This document shows, piece by piece, positions 19,035 through 28,137 of a DNA stretch of 35,529 nt. The position numbers and the translations under genes were made by a program. Each line of letters begins with the position of its first letter. Positions within the stretch are counted from its first letter, which is position 1. This DNA is from Acidobacteriaceae bacterium (lineage in GTDB: Bacteria > Acidobacteriota > Terriglobia > Terriglobales > Acidobacteriaceae). The notes beneath the pieces are model-generated. The model ran no database searches, was not told the DNA's origin, and worked only from the letters and a program-made list of their open reading frames with translations. The stretch is taken from positions 1 to 35,529 of the forward strand of contig JANWJB010000016.1 in NCBI GenBank assembly GCA_025449575.1, in the 5' to 3' direction.

Positions 19035-19976
19035 ATGATGAAAATAAACGATTCCCCCTGGATTCATAGGCTGCCTGTACTCGGAATCGCACTCCTCTGG
19101 GCTTCCACTCTGCCTCTTTCAGGGCAAAGCGGGCCCAACAACGACTCCCTAATTCCGTCGATGCAAGTCTCTAATACAGCGGTGGAAGGAGTAATTGTGC
19201 CGTCTGATGAAAGCTCGATCAGAGTGCAGGGGGCCGGATCCAATCCTCCAAGCCGCCGATCGGAAGCGATTGCCGGCGCTCTTCAAGGACGAGGAGTTGC
19301 CCCTCTCTCGCCCTTGTGCTTCGAAGCGGGGGTGGGGTGGAAGGAGCGGAATGCGCCAAGTGATGCCGGAGGTGCGTCGTCGACTACCCTAGCAGCCGGA
19401 TCGGGCAGCTCTCCCACTCTCTCACCCACAAAAGCAGCCTACAAGACGCTGCCTGGCGGTGAGAACTCTCTTTGCACTCGGGTGTCTGAACCGGATGCAG
19501 TTCGGGCCGCAAATTTAGCGGCGAGTCTGAACGTGGATGATGCGTCAGCTATGTCTGTAGATCGCTCAGCATTGGCGGACGTCCAGGCGACCCGGCTTCG
19601 GGGCTATGGAGCCGTGGCCAATCTCGGAGATCAAAGTTCCTCTACCGAGATGCCGAGTACCGGCAGTCGCGATCCAGGCTATCTGAGTTCGCTCCTTGCG
19701 CGCTCAAGAGCACAGCGGCGTGTTTCGTTATCGGACGCATCGCTGGCGCAGGGACAATCCGATGACCTCAATTTTCAACCCGGGCTCGGCGTTTCCACGG
19801 CGGGAGAGGGCGAAAAGCGGAAACAGCGACATGATTGCGCTAACGGGTCCAGTTTAGATCACCGCCCCGCCGGCCTGTTCCCTCCTGCGCAGGACAGCCG
19901 ATGCTCGCCGCGAACAGGGGATCGGAGAAACTCCGGCTCGCAACAGGGAAATTGGCTGGGTAAAGCAACGTTTTAG
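19035..19976 (+). CDS. Hypothetical exported protein (possibly degraded)
   Basis: Signal-peptide-like start (MMKINDSPWIHRLPVLGIALLWASTLPLSGQS) then low-complexity Ser/Ala-rich sequence with LCFEAGVGW and LNFQPGLGV-like segments. No recognisable domain; basic, irregular C-terminus. Confidence 0.35.
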   Translation: MMKINDSPWIHRLPVLGIALLWASTLPLSGQSGPNNDSLIPSMQVSNTAVEGVIVPSDESSIRVQGAGSNPPSRRSEAIAGALQGRGVAPLSPLCFEAGVGWKERNAPSDAGGASSTTLAAGSGSSPTLSPTKAAYKTLPGGENSLCTRVSEPDAVRAANLAASLNVDDASAMSVDRSALADVQATRLRGYGAVANLGDQSSSTEMPSTGSRDPGYLSSLLARSRAQRRVSLSDASLAQGQSDDLNFQPGLGVSTAGEGEKRKQRHDCANGSSLDHRPAGLFPPAQDSRCSPRTGDRRNSGSQQGNWLGKATF

Positions 19977-20090
19977 GGCATTCTCAGGAACGGTGTGGAC
20001 CCGCATATCGGGTCGACGCGGCCACTTCATCAAGAAATAGCCGCACCGCGATGATCCCGGCCAAGAGGTCCCATGGCCAGCGACAATGCT

Positions 20091-20627
20091 CTAATAGCCG
20101 CAACCGGCAGCACTGAGGGCCTGAGAAAATCCGGCAGTCCCGAAGGTCACGTTTGTGTCAGAGCCGCCCAGACCGAAGCTGAGTTGGTCGGAAGCGGCCA
20201 ACCGGGCTGCCCACTTCCGGGTGAGCCGGTTCTGCATGACCTGAGCATACGGCGAGAGAGTGTGCCCATGATCGGAGATCGCCCAGGATGCGGATTCGGG
20301 CTTCTGGTCTCCGATCTGGTAGGACACGGGCATGGTGTACACCGGACCACTTTTATCGACAGCATCCTGGGGAATGGCTGATTCCATGTCTGCAACGATC
20401 GCAATGAGCTTGCCTTTCGCGCAGATCACATCCAGCTCAGCGTGAACTAGTTCTCCACGATTATTGGTGTATGTCTCTCTGGATGATGTTTGAAGGAGCG
20501 TTTGGGTATGGCTGGAGGGACCGTTGTCTGCGTAAACAGACCAGTCACCGGCCTTCTGTGCGTTTTGCGAGAAAGCAGATCCGGCAGAGAGTAGAGCAAA
20601 TATCAGGGCGGTTAAGGCAAGCTTCAA
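20091..20627 (-). CDS. Hypothetical secreted protein (IalB/VasI-like architecture suspected)
   Basis: TTG start after GAGG; signal peptide KLALTALIFALLSAGSAFSQ; GDWSVYADNG N-terminal motif and C-terminal TNVTFGTAGFSQALSAAGC resembling IalB/VasI-type small secreted proteins. Confidence 0.5.
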   Translation of the reverse strand: MKLALTALIFALLSAGSAFSQNAQKAGDWSVYADNGPSSHTQTLLQTSSRETYTNNRGELVHAELDVICAKGKLIAIVADMESAIPQDAVDKSGPVYTMPVSYQIGDQKPESASWAISDHGHTLSPYAQVMQNRLTRKWAARLAASDQLSFGLGGSDTNVTFGTAGFSQALSAAGCGY

Positions 20628-20840
20628 GTGAATATCCTCACGTTCTTGCTGAACTGGAAAGCAGACTAGCAGCAAAGAGAGGCGCTTCTAAGACTTTTAG
20701 GTAACGAATCCAACGCACAGTGGTGATTACCTGATTGTATTCAAGTAATAAGGGTCATGGTTTGTTACGAAATCCAGGCTGTCGAGCGGGATCTCCGCGA
20801 TCCCAGGCGCATCCACAGTTGAATCTGCCTCAACTAGCTG

Positions 20841-21031
20841 TACCGTATCGGCCGGATGCCGAAACAGATACTGGAACCATTACAAAAGCCCGCAAGGAAC
20901 TCGGCCGGGAGCCGCAGACTGATTTCCATACTCTGGTCGGGGAAATGGTCGAGTCCGATCTAAAGGCTGCGCGCCGGGATGCACTGATCGAAAAACACGG
21001 CTTTCCCCCTCAACAACACCACGAATCGTAG
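20841..21031 (+). pseudogene. gmd: GDP-mannose 4,6-dehydratase C-terminal remnant
   Basis: YRPDAETDTGTITKARKELGREPQTDFHTLVGEMVESDLKAARRDALIEKHGF matches the Gmd C-terminal pattern (RPxEVDxLxGDxxKARxxLGWxPxxxFxxLVxxMVxxDL); the catalytic N-terminal domain is absent. Confidence 0.75.
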
Positions 21032-21060
21032 CCAGGGCACAATTACAGAGAAAAGTTGAT

Positions 21061-21274
21061 CTGGACACGAACAGCCGCATTCATGTTGCCAGCCCCATAG
21101 GTTTAGTGGATCTGCGATTCTCGATCGCTTGAGCAAGCAGGGTTCACCCATCTTCTTCTGGGAACGCGTACGGAGTTGGATCTAACCGACCGCTCGGCGG
21201 CCAATCGCTTCGTCGAGCAGGGGTCGGTAGCCGAAAGCGGCGAAGAAGTCAGTTGCGGCGTAACCCTCAGCTAA
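21061..21274 (+). pseudogene. fcl: GDP-L-fucose synthase N-terminal remnant with frameshifts
   Basis: Three frames read consecutively: LDTNSRIHVASPIGLV (21061 on), GSAILDRLSKQG (about 21108 on), GTRTELDLTDRSAANRFVEQ (21161 on), corresponding to the Fcl N-terminus (SRIxVAGHxGxVGSAIxRxLxxxG...LRTRxELDLTD). Begins 30 nt after the gmd remnant stop. Confidence 0.75.
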
Positions 21275-21286
21275 ACAAAACCCCTC

Positions 21287-21318
21287 TGCGGAGCCGGCAA
21301 GACCGGCTCCGCATTTTT
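21287..21318 (+). terminator. Intrinsic (Rho-independent) terminator
   Basis: Perfect 11-bp stem TGCGGAGCCGG-CAAGA-CCGGCTCCGCA followed by TTTTT. Confidence 0.85.
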
Positions 21319-21339
21319 GTACCTGCCCGCCGATCCCCG

Positions 21340-21550
21340 CCCGTGTCCGATGCTTCGGAAGAACGCCGGGGCGATATCTTCGGCCCACCCGGCGCGCGCC
21401 ACCGCCGCTCCCTCCGCTTGCGATCCCCCCGGCCCCTCCCCCGCCAACCCTGCTCCCTGCAAGGCAAGCTTGAGCAAACTGAACCCCAGCCCAATCCCGT
21501 GCTTCGCACATAGCTTCTCATGAAAATGGCGCACGTTCAGGGACCAGTGC
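21340..21550 (-). pseudogene. Remnant of an integrase-core (DDE) IS transposase
   Basis: Minus-strand WSLNVRHFHEKLCAKHGIGLGFSLLKLALQGAGLAGEG continuing after a frameshift as DRKRRERRW, resembling the xxNVRHFHEKL...HGIxLxxxxxKxALQxAGL...(H)RKRRERR segment of ISNCY/integrase-core transposases. Confidence 0.6.
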
Positions 21551-22094
21551 GGCTGGCAAGCCCTCGCTCCGGCGGGTGCGGCTGGCGCAGGTGGGGTGGA
21601 GGACTTGCGAGTGAGCTGCCTGCTTTCGATCGGCATCTTCAGCGGCCCGCGCGCCAGCGAGGCGTTTGGCCTGCCCTGGAAGTCATGGACGGGGAAAGCT
21701 CTACTGCGGCAAGGCACGGTCGCGAAGCCTTTGCGTCGCTAGATAATGAGGACCTCAAAGGCTAGCCAAAGAAGCAATTGTCAGCACAGTCGAGCGGTTC
21801 CGGGAGAAGCGTCTGAGGCGCGGAAAACGCTCTTGTTGTCGGCCTGCTCCAAGGCATTGGATGGTTTCTGACGGGAACGCGGCCATGCTCTGGCGAAAAT
21901 GATCTTTCGCCGTTTCTAGCCCGGGTCCTCTTCGGCTGATCTGGATCGAGGATACCCGTCCCAGTTTCGAAGACATTTCGTTGTCGGTCGTTCTTCGCCA
22001 TACACTTTGAGAACACGTCTGCACCATACTATGAAACTTGCACTCTTCCTAAACCTACACCGGCATTTAAACTAGGTAACTATAAAAGGGACAT

Positions 22095-25000
22095 ATGGAT
22101 GGGGCCGGCAGGCGTTTGTTGCAGAGGAGCATGAATCCGCGGAGGATGCGGAACTTTCGCGCAGTACTTTGGGGAGCCATGGGCTACTTGTTGTTGGCTC
22201 TCACGACCATGATTCCGCTCAGCGCGCAGCAGAACCCAGCACGCGGGCCGGCTTTAATCGGAGTGCTGCACACCTCCAGCGGGGAACCCGTCGCCGGTGC
22301 GACCATCACGACTGTCCCTGCGGTTGGACCGCTGGAGCGGTTCACTTCCATAACCGGAGCCGATGGACGGTTCTCCATTGCGGGCGTAATCCCAGGGCGA
22401 TACATCATCACGGCGCAGATCCCCGGCCGGCCGCCTATCCCACGGTTGGCAGTCAGCATTACGGACGCACCCATTCTCCTTACAGTTTCTGAAGGCGGCC
22501 TTGCGGTCGCATCGAAGGCGCCCCTCGCCATCCCTCCAAACAACCCAAGCGAGAACGTCAATGAGACCGGCGCTACCGGTGGCGAAAAACTATCGAGCCA
22601 GTCGGTGAGTGAGCTGCCTTTGAACGGACGCGACTTCAGCACATTGCTGTTGCTGGCCGCCGGCACCATGACCGACGTCAATGGCGCAACCAATTTTACG
22701 CAACAGTTTGCCATTAATGGACAGCGTGGCGTGGAGGCCGTTTTCGCGATGGACGGAGCCGACATCAGCGACCCGGAGATGGGCGGGAGCACTTTTACCA
22801 ATTTCAACGTCGACGCGATTCAGGAAATTCAGTCGAGCTCGGGCTGGATGCCTGCTGAAATCGGAAGGGGTGCGGCCGGATTTACAAACATCATCACGCG
22901 GTCCGGAAAGAACGGCTTTCACGGATCATTTTTTGAATTTGTGCGGAATTCCGCATTCGATGCGCGCAATTATTTCGACCATCCTTCAATCGCCGAGCCG
23001 GGCCGCATTCCGCCCTTCCGCAGAAACGAGTTTGGATTCACCAACGGCGGTCCGGTTCTGCTGCCCCACGTCTACGGCGGACGAGGTCGCACCTTCTACT
23101 TCGGGCAGTACCAAGGCTTTCGGCAGGTACTGGGAACGACCCAGGTCCTCGCGGTTCCAACTGCGGCGGAGCGCGCCGGGGAGGACACCGTAAGCTATCC
23201 CGATGGCACGACGGACACGCTGAGCGTCCCGGTCAATCCGCGCATTGCCGCGGTGCTTGCGCGGTATCCGCTGCCGAACAATCCTAGCGGAGCCTATGGC
23301 GCCCGGACTTATGCGGCGCCATCGAAGGTGGATACGGACGCGGATCAGTTTTCGATTCGCCTGGATCAGATGCTGAGCGGCAAGGGTCAGTTCCTTGCGC
23401 GATTCACTTACGACAACCTGACTGGCCCCGTAACCAACCCGGACCAGACCCTGCTCGATCCCAGTTTCGGGGTGCAGTATGTGGATCAGCAAAGGAACTT
23501 TCTTTTGACTTACACGCGCACCGCTTCGCCTCGATACTTGTGGTCGGCCTCGCTGAGCGCCACGCGCAGCACGCCGTCTTTTCCCACACCGAATCACACC
23601 GATCCTGCGCTCAAGTTTGTGGATGGTCTTTTCGAGCCGTTCAACGGAGCCGCTGGCTCAGTTATGTCCGCGTACGGCAACCTTTTCCAAGGGCAGCTCA
23701 ACTTCGCGTGGACTGCGGATAACCATGCGGTGAAGTGGGGAGTGGAAGCGCGCCTGAACCGAGATACAACCTACTTCGGCTCCAGTCCAAACGGGGAATA
23801 CGACTTTGGAGGCGGCACGGTGTATTCGCCGGCATTCATTCCGTCCGCCAGCGGCAATCACAATGTGCAGCCGGGCGAACCGCTGCCGGATACCTTGAGC
23901 AGTCTCTTGCTTGGCTATCCGTATGGCTACACAATTGCCGTGGCGCCGCCCTATTCTTCGGGCGGAGCACACATAGGACCGGCTGCCATCAATCGCAACA
24001 ACGTGAATGCTTACCTGCAGGATACCTGGAAAATCAATGGCCGCTGGACGCTGGATTATGGTCTGCGTTACGAGCTGTACACCCCCATCACCGAGCGCGC
24101 GCATCGCACAGCCGGCTTTTTGAATCCTTATCCGTCCGCCGGCGTAGGACAGCAGTACCTGATCAATCCGCAACCCGGATATCAGACCAACCGGAACGGC
24201 TGGGGGCCGCGAGTCCAGGTGAATTGGAATGCGCCCATGGGGCTGCGTGTACACGTCGGCGGAGCCATTACCGTAATTCCTCCGAATATCTGGCAGGACA
24301 ATTATCTTACCGGGTCAACACCATTCGCGGTTTATCCCAGGGTGAACGCGGCAAAGAACGGAGAGATTGCGTACGGCTTTCAGATCATGCCGGATGAACT
24401 GCCGCCCACCTACACGCCCGAGGGCGCCGACGTCTTCGCAAACGGCGACACGAAGAAAGTTCCGGCCAACACGGTTATGGATGTGGATCGCTATCAGCAG
24501 GACCTGGCTGCGCTTGCGCCTGGACATCAGCTATCGCTGCTGAATTTGAGCGCCATTGACCGCCGCTTCGGAAACGGAATTCTTCAAACCTGGGCCTTGG
24601 GACTTGAACGGACATTCGGCGGCTTGATTGCCGACGCGGCCTACGTCGGCACAACATCTTCCCAGCTCCCGCGCACTTCCTATCCCAATGCCTATCCCGG
24701 AGCTGACGCCGGTTTCGCGCCCTTCACAGACTTTGACAACTCAGGCGCGGTCACGGGAGGCTTCGGATTCGAGTCCGTCATTACCGATACGGCGCACTCG
24801 TCGTACAACGCCCTGCAAACATCGTTATCGGGACAGGTAGCGCATGGTGGGCCGGGATTACAGGCGAGCTACACCTGGGGCAGATCGATTGATGACGTCA
24901 GCGGCGTGAGCGGCGGCACAGGATCCGCGGGCGCCGTCGTCGTCTTCAGTCCTCAGGATCCGTTCGACAACCATCTCGAAAAGGGGCCGTCGAATTTCGA

Positions 25001-25604
25001 TGTGACCCACGCCTTTACGCTCAGCGTGGCGCAGGCTCTTCACCTCGAGCACGTGGCATTCCTGCCCAGGTCAACCCGTGTGCTCACACGCGGCTGGGAA
25101 TTGCTGAGTATTTCCACCATCAACAGCGGCTCGCCGTTCACCGTCTATTCCGGCATTCAGCAGACTGGCTTTGGAACGATTGGAGCCGACCGGCCAAATC
25201 AAATCCAAAAACCCAATTTGTCGACGGCGCACAGCGCAGCCCGTTCGCGTGAGGACTACTTCGGTCGCGGCGCAAACAACGCCAGCTTCTTTTCCATCCC
25301 CATCGGACTTTCCAACGGAACAGGGCCGAACTCCGGGCGTTTCGGAACCCTGGGCCGCAATTGCTTCCGCGGCCCAGCCTATTACGACTTCGATTACGCG
25401 CTCATTAAGACGACGCCGATCGGTCATCGCGCGAGCGGTCTCGAGCGCATGGACCTCCAGTTCCGCGGCGAATTCTTCAACTTATTCAACATCGTCAACA
25501 TGGGACTGCCCGCAAACACCATCAAGGGCTCAGGATTCGGCGTTATCAGCAAGACCGCCGGCGCCTCCCGGCAAATTCAGCTTTCGCTCAAGCTCATTTA
25601 TTGA
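22095..25604 (+). CDS. TonB-dependent receptor with N-terminal carboxypeptidase-regulatory-like domain (Oar-like)
   Basis: Signal peptide, GVLHTSSGEPVAGATITTVP...GRFSIAGVIPGRYIITAQIPGR, then SVSELPLNGRDFSTLLLLAAGT plug-like sequence and long beta-barrel ending in aromatic residue (LSLKLIY). Confidence 0.92.
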   Translation: MDGAGRRLLQRSMNPRRMRNFRAVLWGAMGYLLLALTTMIPLSAQQNPARGPALIGVLHTSSGEPVAGATITTVPAVGPLERFTSITGADGRFSIAGVIPGRYIITAQIPGRPPIPRLAVSITDAPILLTVSEGGLAVASKAPLAIPPNNPSENVNETGATGGEKLSSQSVSELPLNGRDFSTLLLLAAGTMTDVNGATNFTQQFAINGQRGVEAVFAMDGADISDPEMGGSTFTNFNVDAIQEIQSSSGWMPAEIGRGAAGFTNIITRSGKNGFHGSFFEFVRNSAFDARNYFDHPSIAEPGRIPPFRRNEFGFTNGGPVLLPHVYGGRGRTFYFGQYQGFRQVLGTTQVLAVPTAAERAGEDTVSYPDGTTDTLSVPVNPRIAAVLARYPLPNNPSGAYGARTYAAPSKVDTDADQFSIRLDQMLSGKGQFLARFTYDNLTGPVTNPDQTLLDPSFGVQYVDQQRNFLLTYTRTASPRYLWSASLSATRSTPSFPTPNHTDPALKFVDGLFEPFNGAAGSVMSAYGNLFQGQLNFAWTADNHAVKWGVEARLNRDTTYFGSSPNGEYDFGGGTVYSPAFIPSASGNHNVQPGEPLPDTLSSLLLGYPYGYTIAVAPPYSSGGAHIGPAAINRNNVNAYLQDTWKINGRWTLDYGLRYELYTPITERAHRTAGFLNPYPSAGVGQQYLINPQPGYQTNRNGWGPRVQVNWNAPMGLRVHVGGAITVIPPNIWQDNYLTGSTPFAVYPRVNAAKNGEIAYGFQIMPDELPPTYTPEGADVFANGDTKKVPANTVMDVDRYQQDLAALAPGHQLSLLNLSAIDRRFGNGILQTWALGLERTFGGLIADAAYVGTTSSQLPRTSYPNAYPGADAGFAPFTDFDNSGAVTGGFGFESVITDTAHSSYNALQTSLSGQVAHGGPGLQASYTWGRSIDDVSGVSGGTGSAGAVVVFSPQDPFDNHLEKGPSNFDVTHAFTLSVAQALHLEHVAFLPRSTRVLTRGWELLSISTINSGSPFTVYSGIQQTGFGTIGADRPNQIQKPNLSTAHSAARSREDYFGRGANNASFFSIPIGLSNGTGPNSGRFGTLGRNCFRGPAYYDFDYALIKTTPIGHRASGLERMDLQFRGEFFNLFNIVNMGLPANTIKGSGFGVISKTAGASRQIQLSLKLIY

Positions 25605-25669
25605 GAAAAATGATTACCAAATCTCTAGTGCGAATCGCCAATGCGCTCATCGAAGCCGACAACTAATTG

Positions 25670-26010
25670 AAAGAAGTATCGCGGTTCCTTAAGCAGCTTC
25701 ATCTGAAGTTCATTTGCCTGTCTCCTGATGGGCGTGTGCTTTGCTGACTTGATGCCATTCGCCTTCCTGAAATGGCGGATCAGCACCGGCACTGCGGGAT
25801 GCTCCGCACAGACGGGATGCACCAGTGCCGTGTCCACTGTCCAAGTTACATTGGCGATCGGTCGCGTCGTGAGGCTTGGATCAAGCCGGGTCTTCTGATC
25901 GATCGACACCAGCCCGCCGCCACTTTGAACCATCCACTGAATATCCGCCGGAGTTGTCGCCAGACAGGACACCTCCGGCTGGGCTCCGATCTCGGCCGGC
26001 ATTTTCATCA
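25670..26010 (-). pseudogene. LysR-type regulator, C-terminal substrate-binding remnant
   Basis: EVSCLATTPADIQWMVQSGGGLVSIDQKTRLDPSLTTRPIANVTWTVDTALVHPVCAEHPAVPVLIRHFRK resembles LysR effector-domain C-termini; no HTH domain present. Confidence 0.6.
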
Positions 26011-26101
26011 GCCCTGATGCGCCTCTGCAGCGGAGGCGGAATTGAAGCGGGGTCCCCGGTATTTTCCCCGGTTCCGGATGGGAGAACGGAAGCAAAGCGG
26101 C

Positions 26102-26240
26102 CTAACTGATTGAAAGCGAGACTAGCTTCGCCGCGGGGCCACGCGGCTGTTTTTCTCCACGCTCCCATTTGCTGACCACGCCAGTCGTCACATTCAGATG
26201 CGCGGCAAATACGGATTGGCTGATCGCCGCCTTGATCCAT
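26102..26240 (-). pseudogene. XRE-type HTH regulator remnant (HigA/NadS-like)
   Basis: AAISQSVFAAHLNVTTGVVSKWERGEKQPRGPAAKLVSL is a clear HTH core, but the flanking N- and C-terminal parts of the family are missing. Confidence 0.55.
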
Positions 26241-26288
26241 TTTTGCCCAGCCCCGATTGGTCCCCTCCCCGTCAGACGCTCATTCCTT

Positions 26289-27044
26289 TCATTGTTTGCG
26301 AGCAATCAGCAAAGTGAAACGCCCATCTAGCCCTTCAGACACAACGTGGAAACCAGCATTTTGCAATTCCTGTGAAACCCACCTCTGCGGAAGGCGGAGT
26401 TTGCGGTAGCAACTCTTCTCTAGAATCCAGCCGTCTGCTCCCTGAACATGAACAAGGTCATGGACCAAGGCCGATTCGGCATTGTCAAATTCAAGAAAAC
26501 AAATCATTATCTTTTCTCCATCGCTCCGAACCGGGATAAACCTATCCGTCCCCGTCAATTCACTCGTGAGGTCACGGTAGGTGATAACAAAGAGCCCACC
26601 TGTTGAGAGCCTGGCGAACACATCGGTGAAGAATTGGAGGACATCCCGCCTTGATGGAAGGTGAGTAAGAGTATCGCCCATACATAACGCCAGGCTTGCC
26701 GGCTCCTCTACTGGAAGCCTTGCAAGGGAAATCAAATCCATTTCGATTGTTTTTATGTCGTGGGCGCCCGAGCGAACCGTTAGCTCTTTGAGCAACTCGG
26801 TACTCGAATCAATAGCAATTACGGGCGTGAACCCCAACTGTGCCAAAGCTATCGACTGGAAACCAGGTCCACTTCCAAGATCGAGCGCAGGCCCAGGAGG
26901 AGTCGAGGCGCCAAATTCCTTGATGGTCCGCTCAATCAGAGCCTGCTGTTCTTTTACCTTCTCCTCGAATGGAATTCCAGTCATCCACAGGTAATGCTTC
27001 GCAAGGAAATGTTCATAGTGTTCTCGTGCACTCGACATGCGCAA
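26289..27044 (-). CDS. Class I SAM-dependent methyltransferase
   Basis: ALDLGSGPGFQSIALAQLGFTPVIAIDSS (motif I), LALCMGDTLTHLPSRRDVLQFFTDVFARLSTGGLFVITYRD. Confidence 0.9.
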   Translation of the reverse strand: MRMSSAREHYEHFLAKHYLWMTGIPFEEKVKEQQALIERTIKEFGASTPPGPALDLGSGPGFQSIALAQLGFTPVIAIDSSTELLKELTVRSGAHDIKTIEMDLISLARLPVEEPASLALCMGDTLTHLPSRRDVLQFFTDVFARLSTGGLFVITYRDLTSELTGTDRFIPVRSDGEKIMICFLEFDNAESALVHDLVHVQGADGWILEKSCYRKLRLPQRWVSQELQNAGFHVVSEGLDGRFTLLIARKQ

Positions 27045-27153
27045 TCGACGGCCCCCTTAAGCGGTATTGCTGATCACCTCGGCCCTACATTATTCCTGGG
27101 CCGCTCAATGGATGGCAACAACTGCCCCAAGGCCGCCTCCGCGATCGCACAGC

Positions 27154-27545
27154 TCAGGAGCCTATTGTTCTGAAGTTCGCACCCTCGACTCGCGTCTCTA
27201 TTCCGACTTGACCCCAGCGGGCCAAATCGGAATCAAGCGCCGCCTTCTTTCTCTCCAATAGTTCGATCGCATCGGATCCAAGGATTAGGCGAAATGGAGG
27301 TTCACTGCTTTCTACCGCTACTACCATTGCCGCTGCAGCTTTCCTTGGGTCTCCCGGCTGTTGCCCGTCGCCTCCGTACAGATAGTTTTCGACAGGATCG
27401 ATCACAGCTCGATAAGCCTCAAGGCGCCGCTCTGGTCTCATGTTGTGTGGTCCTGCAAATTCCGTGCAAAACGCTCCAAGTTCGACAATGGTCACTTTGA
27501 TCCCGAGCGGGCTGACCTCCTCCCGGAGGACCTCGCTCCAATTGG
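27154..27545 (-). pseudogene. Short-chain dehydrogenase (SDR) C-terminal remnant
   Basis: Reading NWSEVLREEVSPLGIKVTIVELGAFCTEFAG...DGQQPGDPRKAAAAMVVAVESSEPPFRLILGSDAIELLERK; Rossmann and catalytic YxxxK regions absent. Confidence 0.7.
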
Positions 27546-28065
27546 TGTCACCTTCGGGCTCGCACTGCAGATATTACTGGTTGCCCCGGCGTTAATCGCT
27601 TACGCGTCCAGCGTTCCCTTGGATTCTCCGTTTCATCCTCGCGCCACAATCGCAGCTCGCTGGATGTTGGGATTGCCAGCCATCGTCTTTGGTTCAGCCC
27701 ATCTAATCGGGATTCACGTGTTCGCAGGCATGGTCCCGCGGTGGATTCCATTTGGAAATGTTTGGGTGGTTGGGAGAGGAATCGCCTTTGTACTGTCGGG
27801 AGTTGCAATTTGCTCTGGGATTAAGGATGTTCTCGCCGCCAGGCTTCTTGCGCTGATGTTGCTGCTGTTTGAAGGTCTTGTAGAAGTTCCCCCTATCTTT
27901 GTCCATCTGCACAATCAGGCCGCTTGGGCGGCCGCCGTCTATATCCTCGCGGCGATCGGAGCATGCTGGATATTCGCCGCGTCTCTCGCACACCGCACAG
28001 TTCGACGGCGGGCCAATGCTGCGGGAAGTGCAGCGATGTCATACCAGGACCAGATGGCCGTGTGA
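27545..28065 (+). pseudogene. DoxX-like integral membrane protein, apparently 5'-truncated
   Basis: TFGLALQILLVAPALIAYA...AARWMLGLPAIVFGSAHLIGIHVFAGMVPRWIPFGNVWVVGRGIAFVLSGVAICSG; the in-frame upstream part lies antisense to the SDR remnant and looks non-native. Confidence 0.55.
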
Positions 28066-28087
28066 TTGAGGAACATGCCCTCGTCGA

Positions 28088-28116
28088 AAGCCTTCGTCAA
28101 GAGCAAACGAAGGCTT
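28088..28116. repeat. Perfect 10-bp inverted repeat with 9-nt loop
   Basis: AAGCCTTCGT-CAAGAGCAA-ACGAAGGCTT, just downstream of the DoxX-like stop and before the integrase remnant; no T-tract. Confidence 0.6.
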
Positions 28117-28137
28117 CTCAAGATTGTTCGCCAATTT

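Noticed and set aside
22184-24254. Several 200-aa-class ORFs overlapping the TonB receptor (22184-22807, 22986-23597, 23658-24254, 23735-24397)
   Set aside because: Alternative-frame ORFs inside a clear beta-barrel CDS.
27294-27545. N-terminal part of the 27361-28065 plus-strand ORF as a genuine DoxX N-terminus
   Set aside because: This part is exactly antisense to the recognisable SDR remnant and reads as non-membrane, basic sequence; better explained as read-through across a breakpoint.
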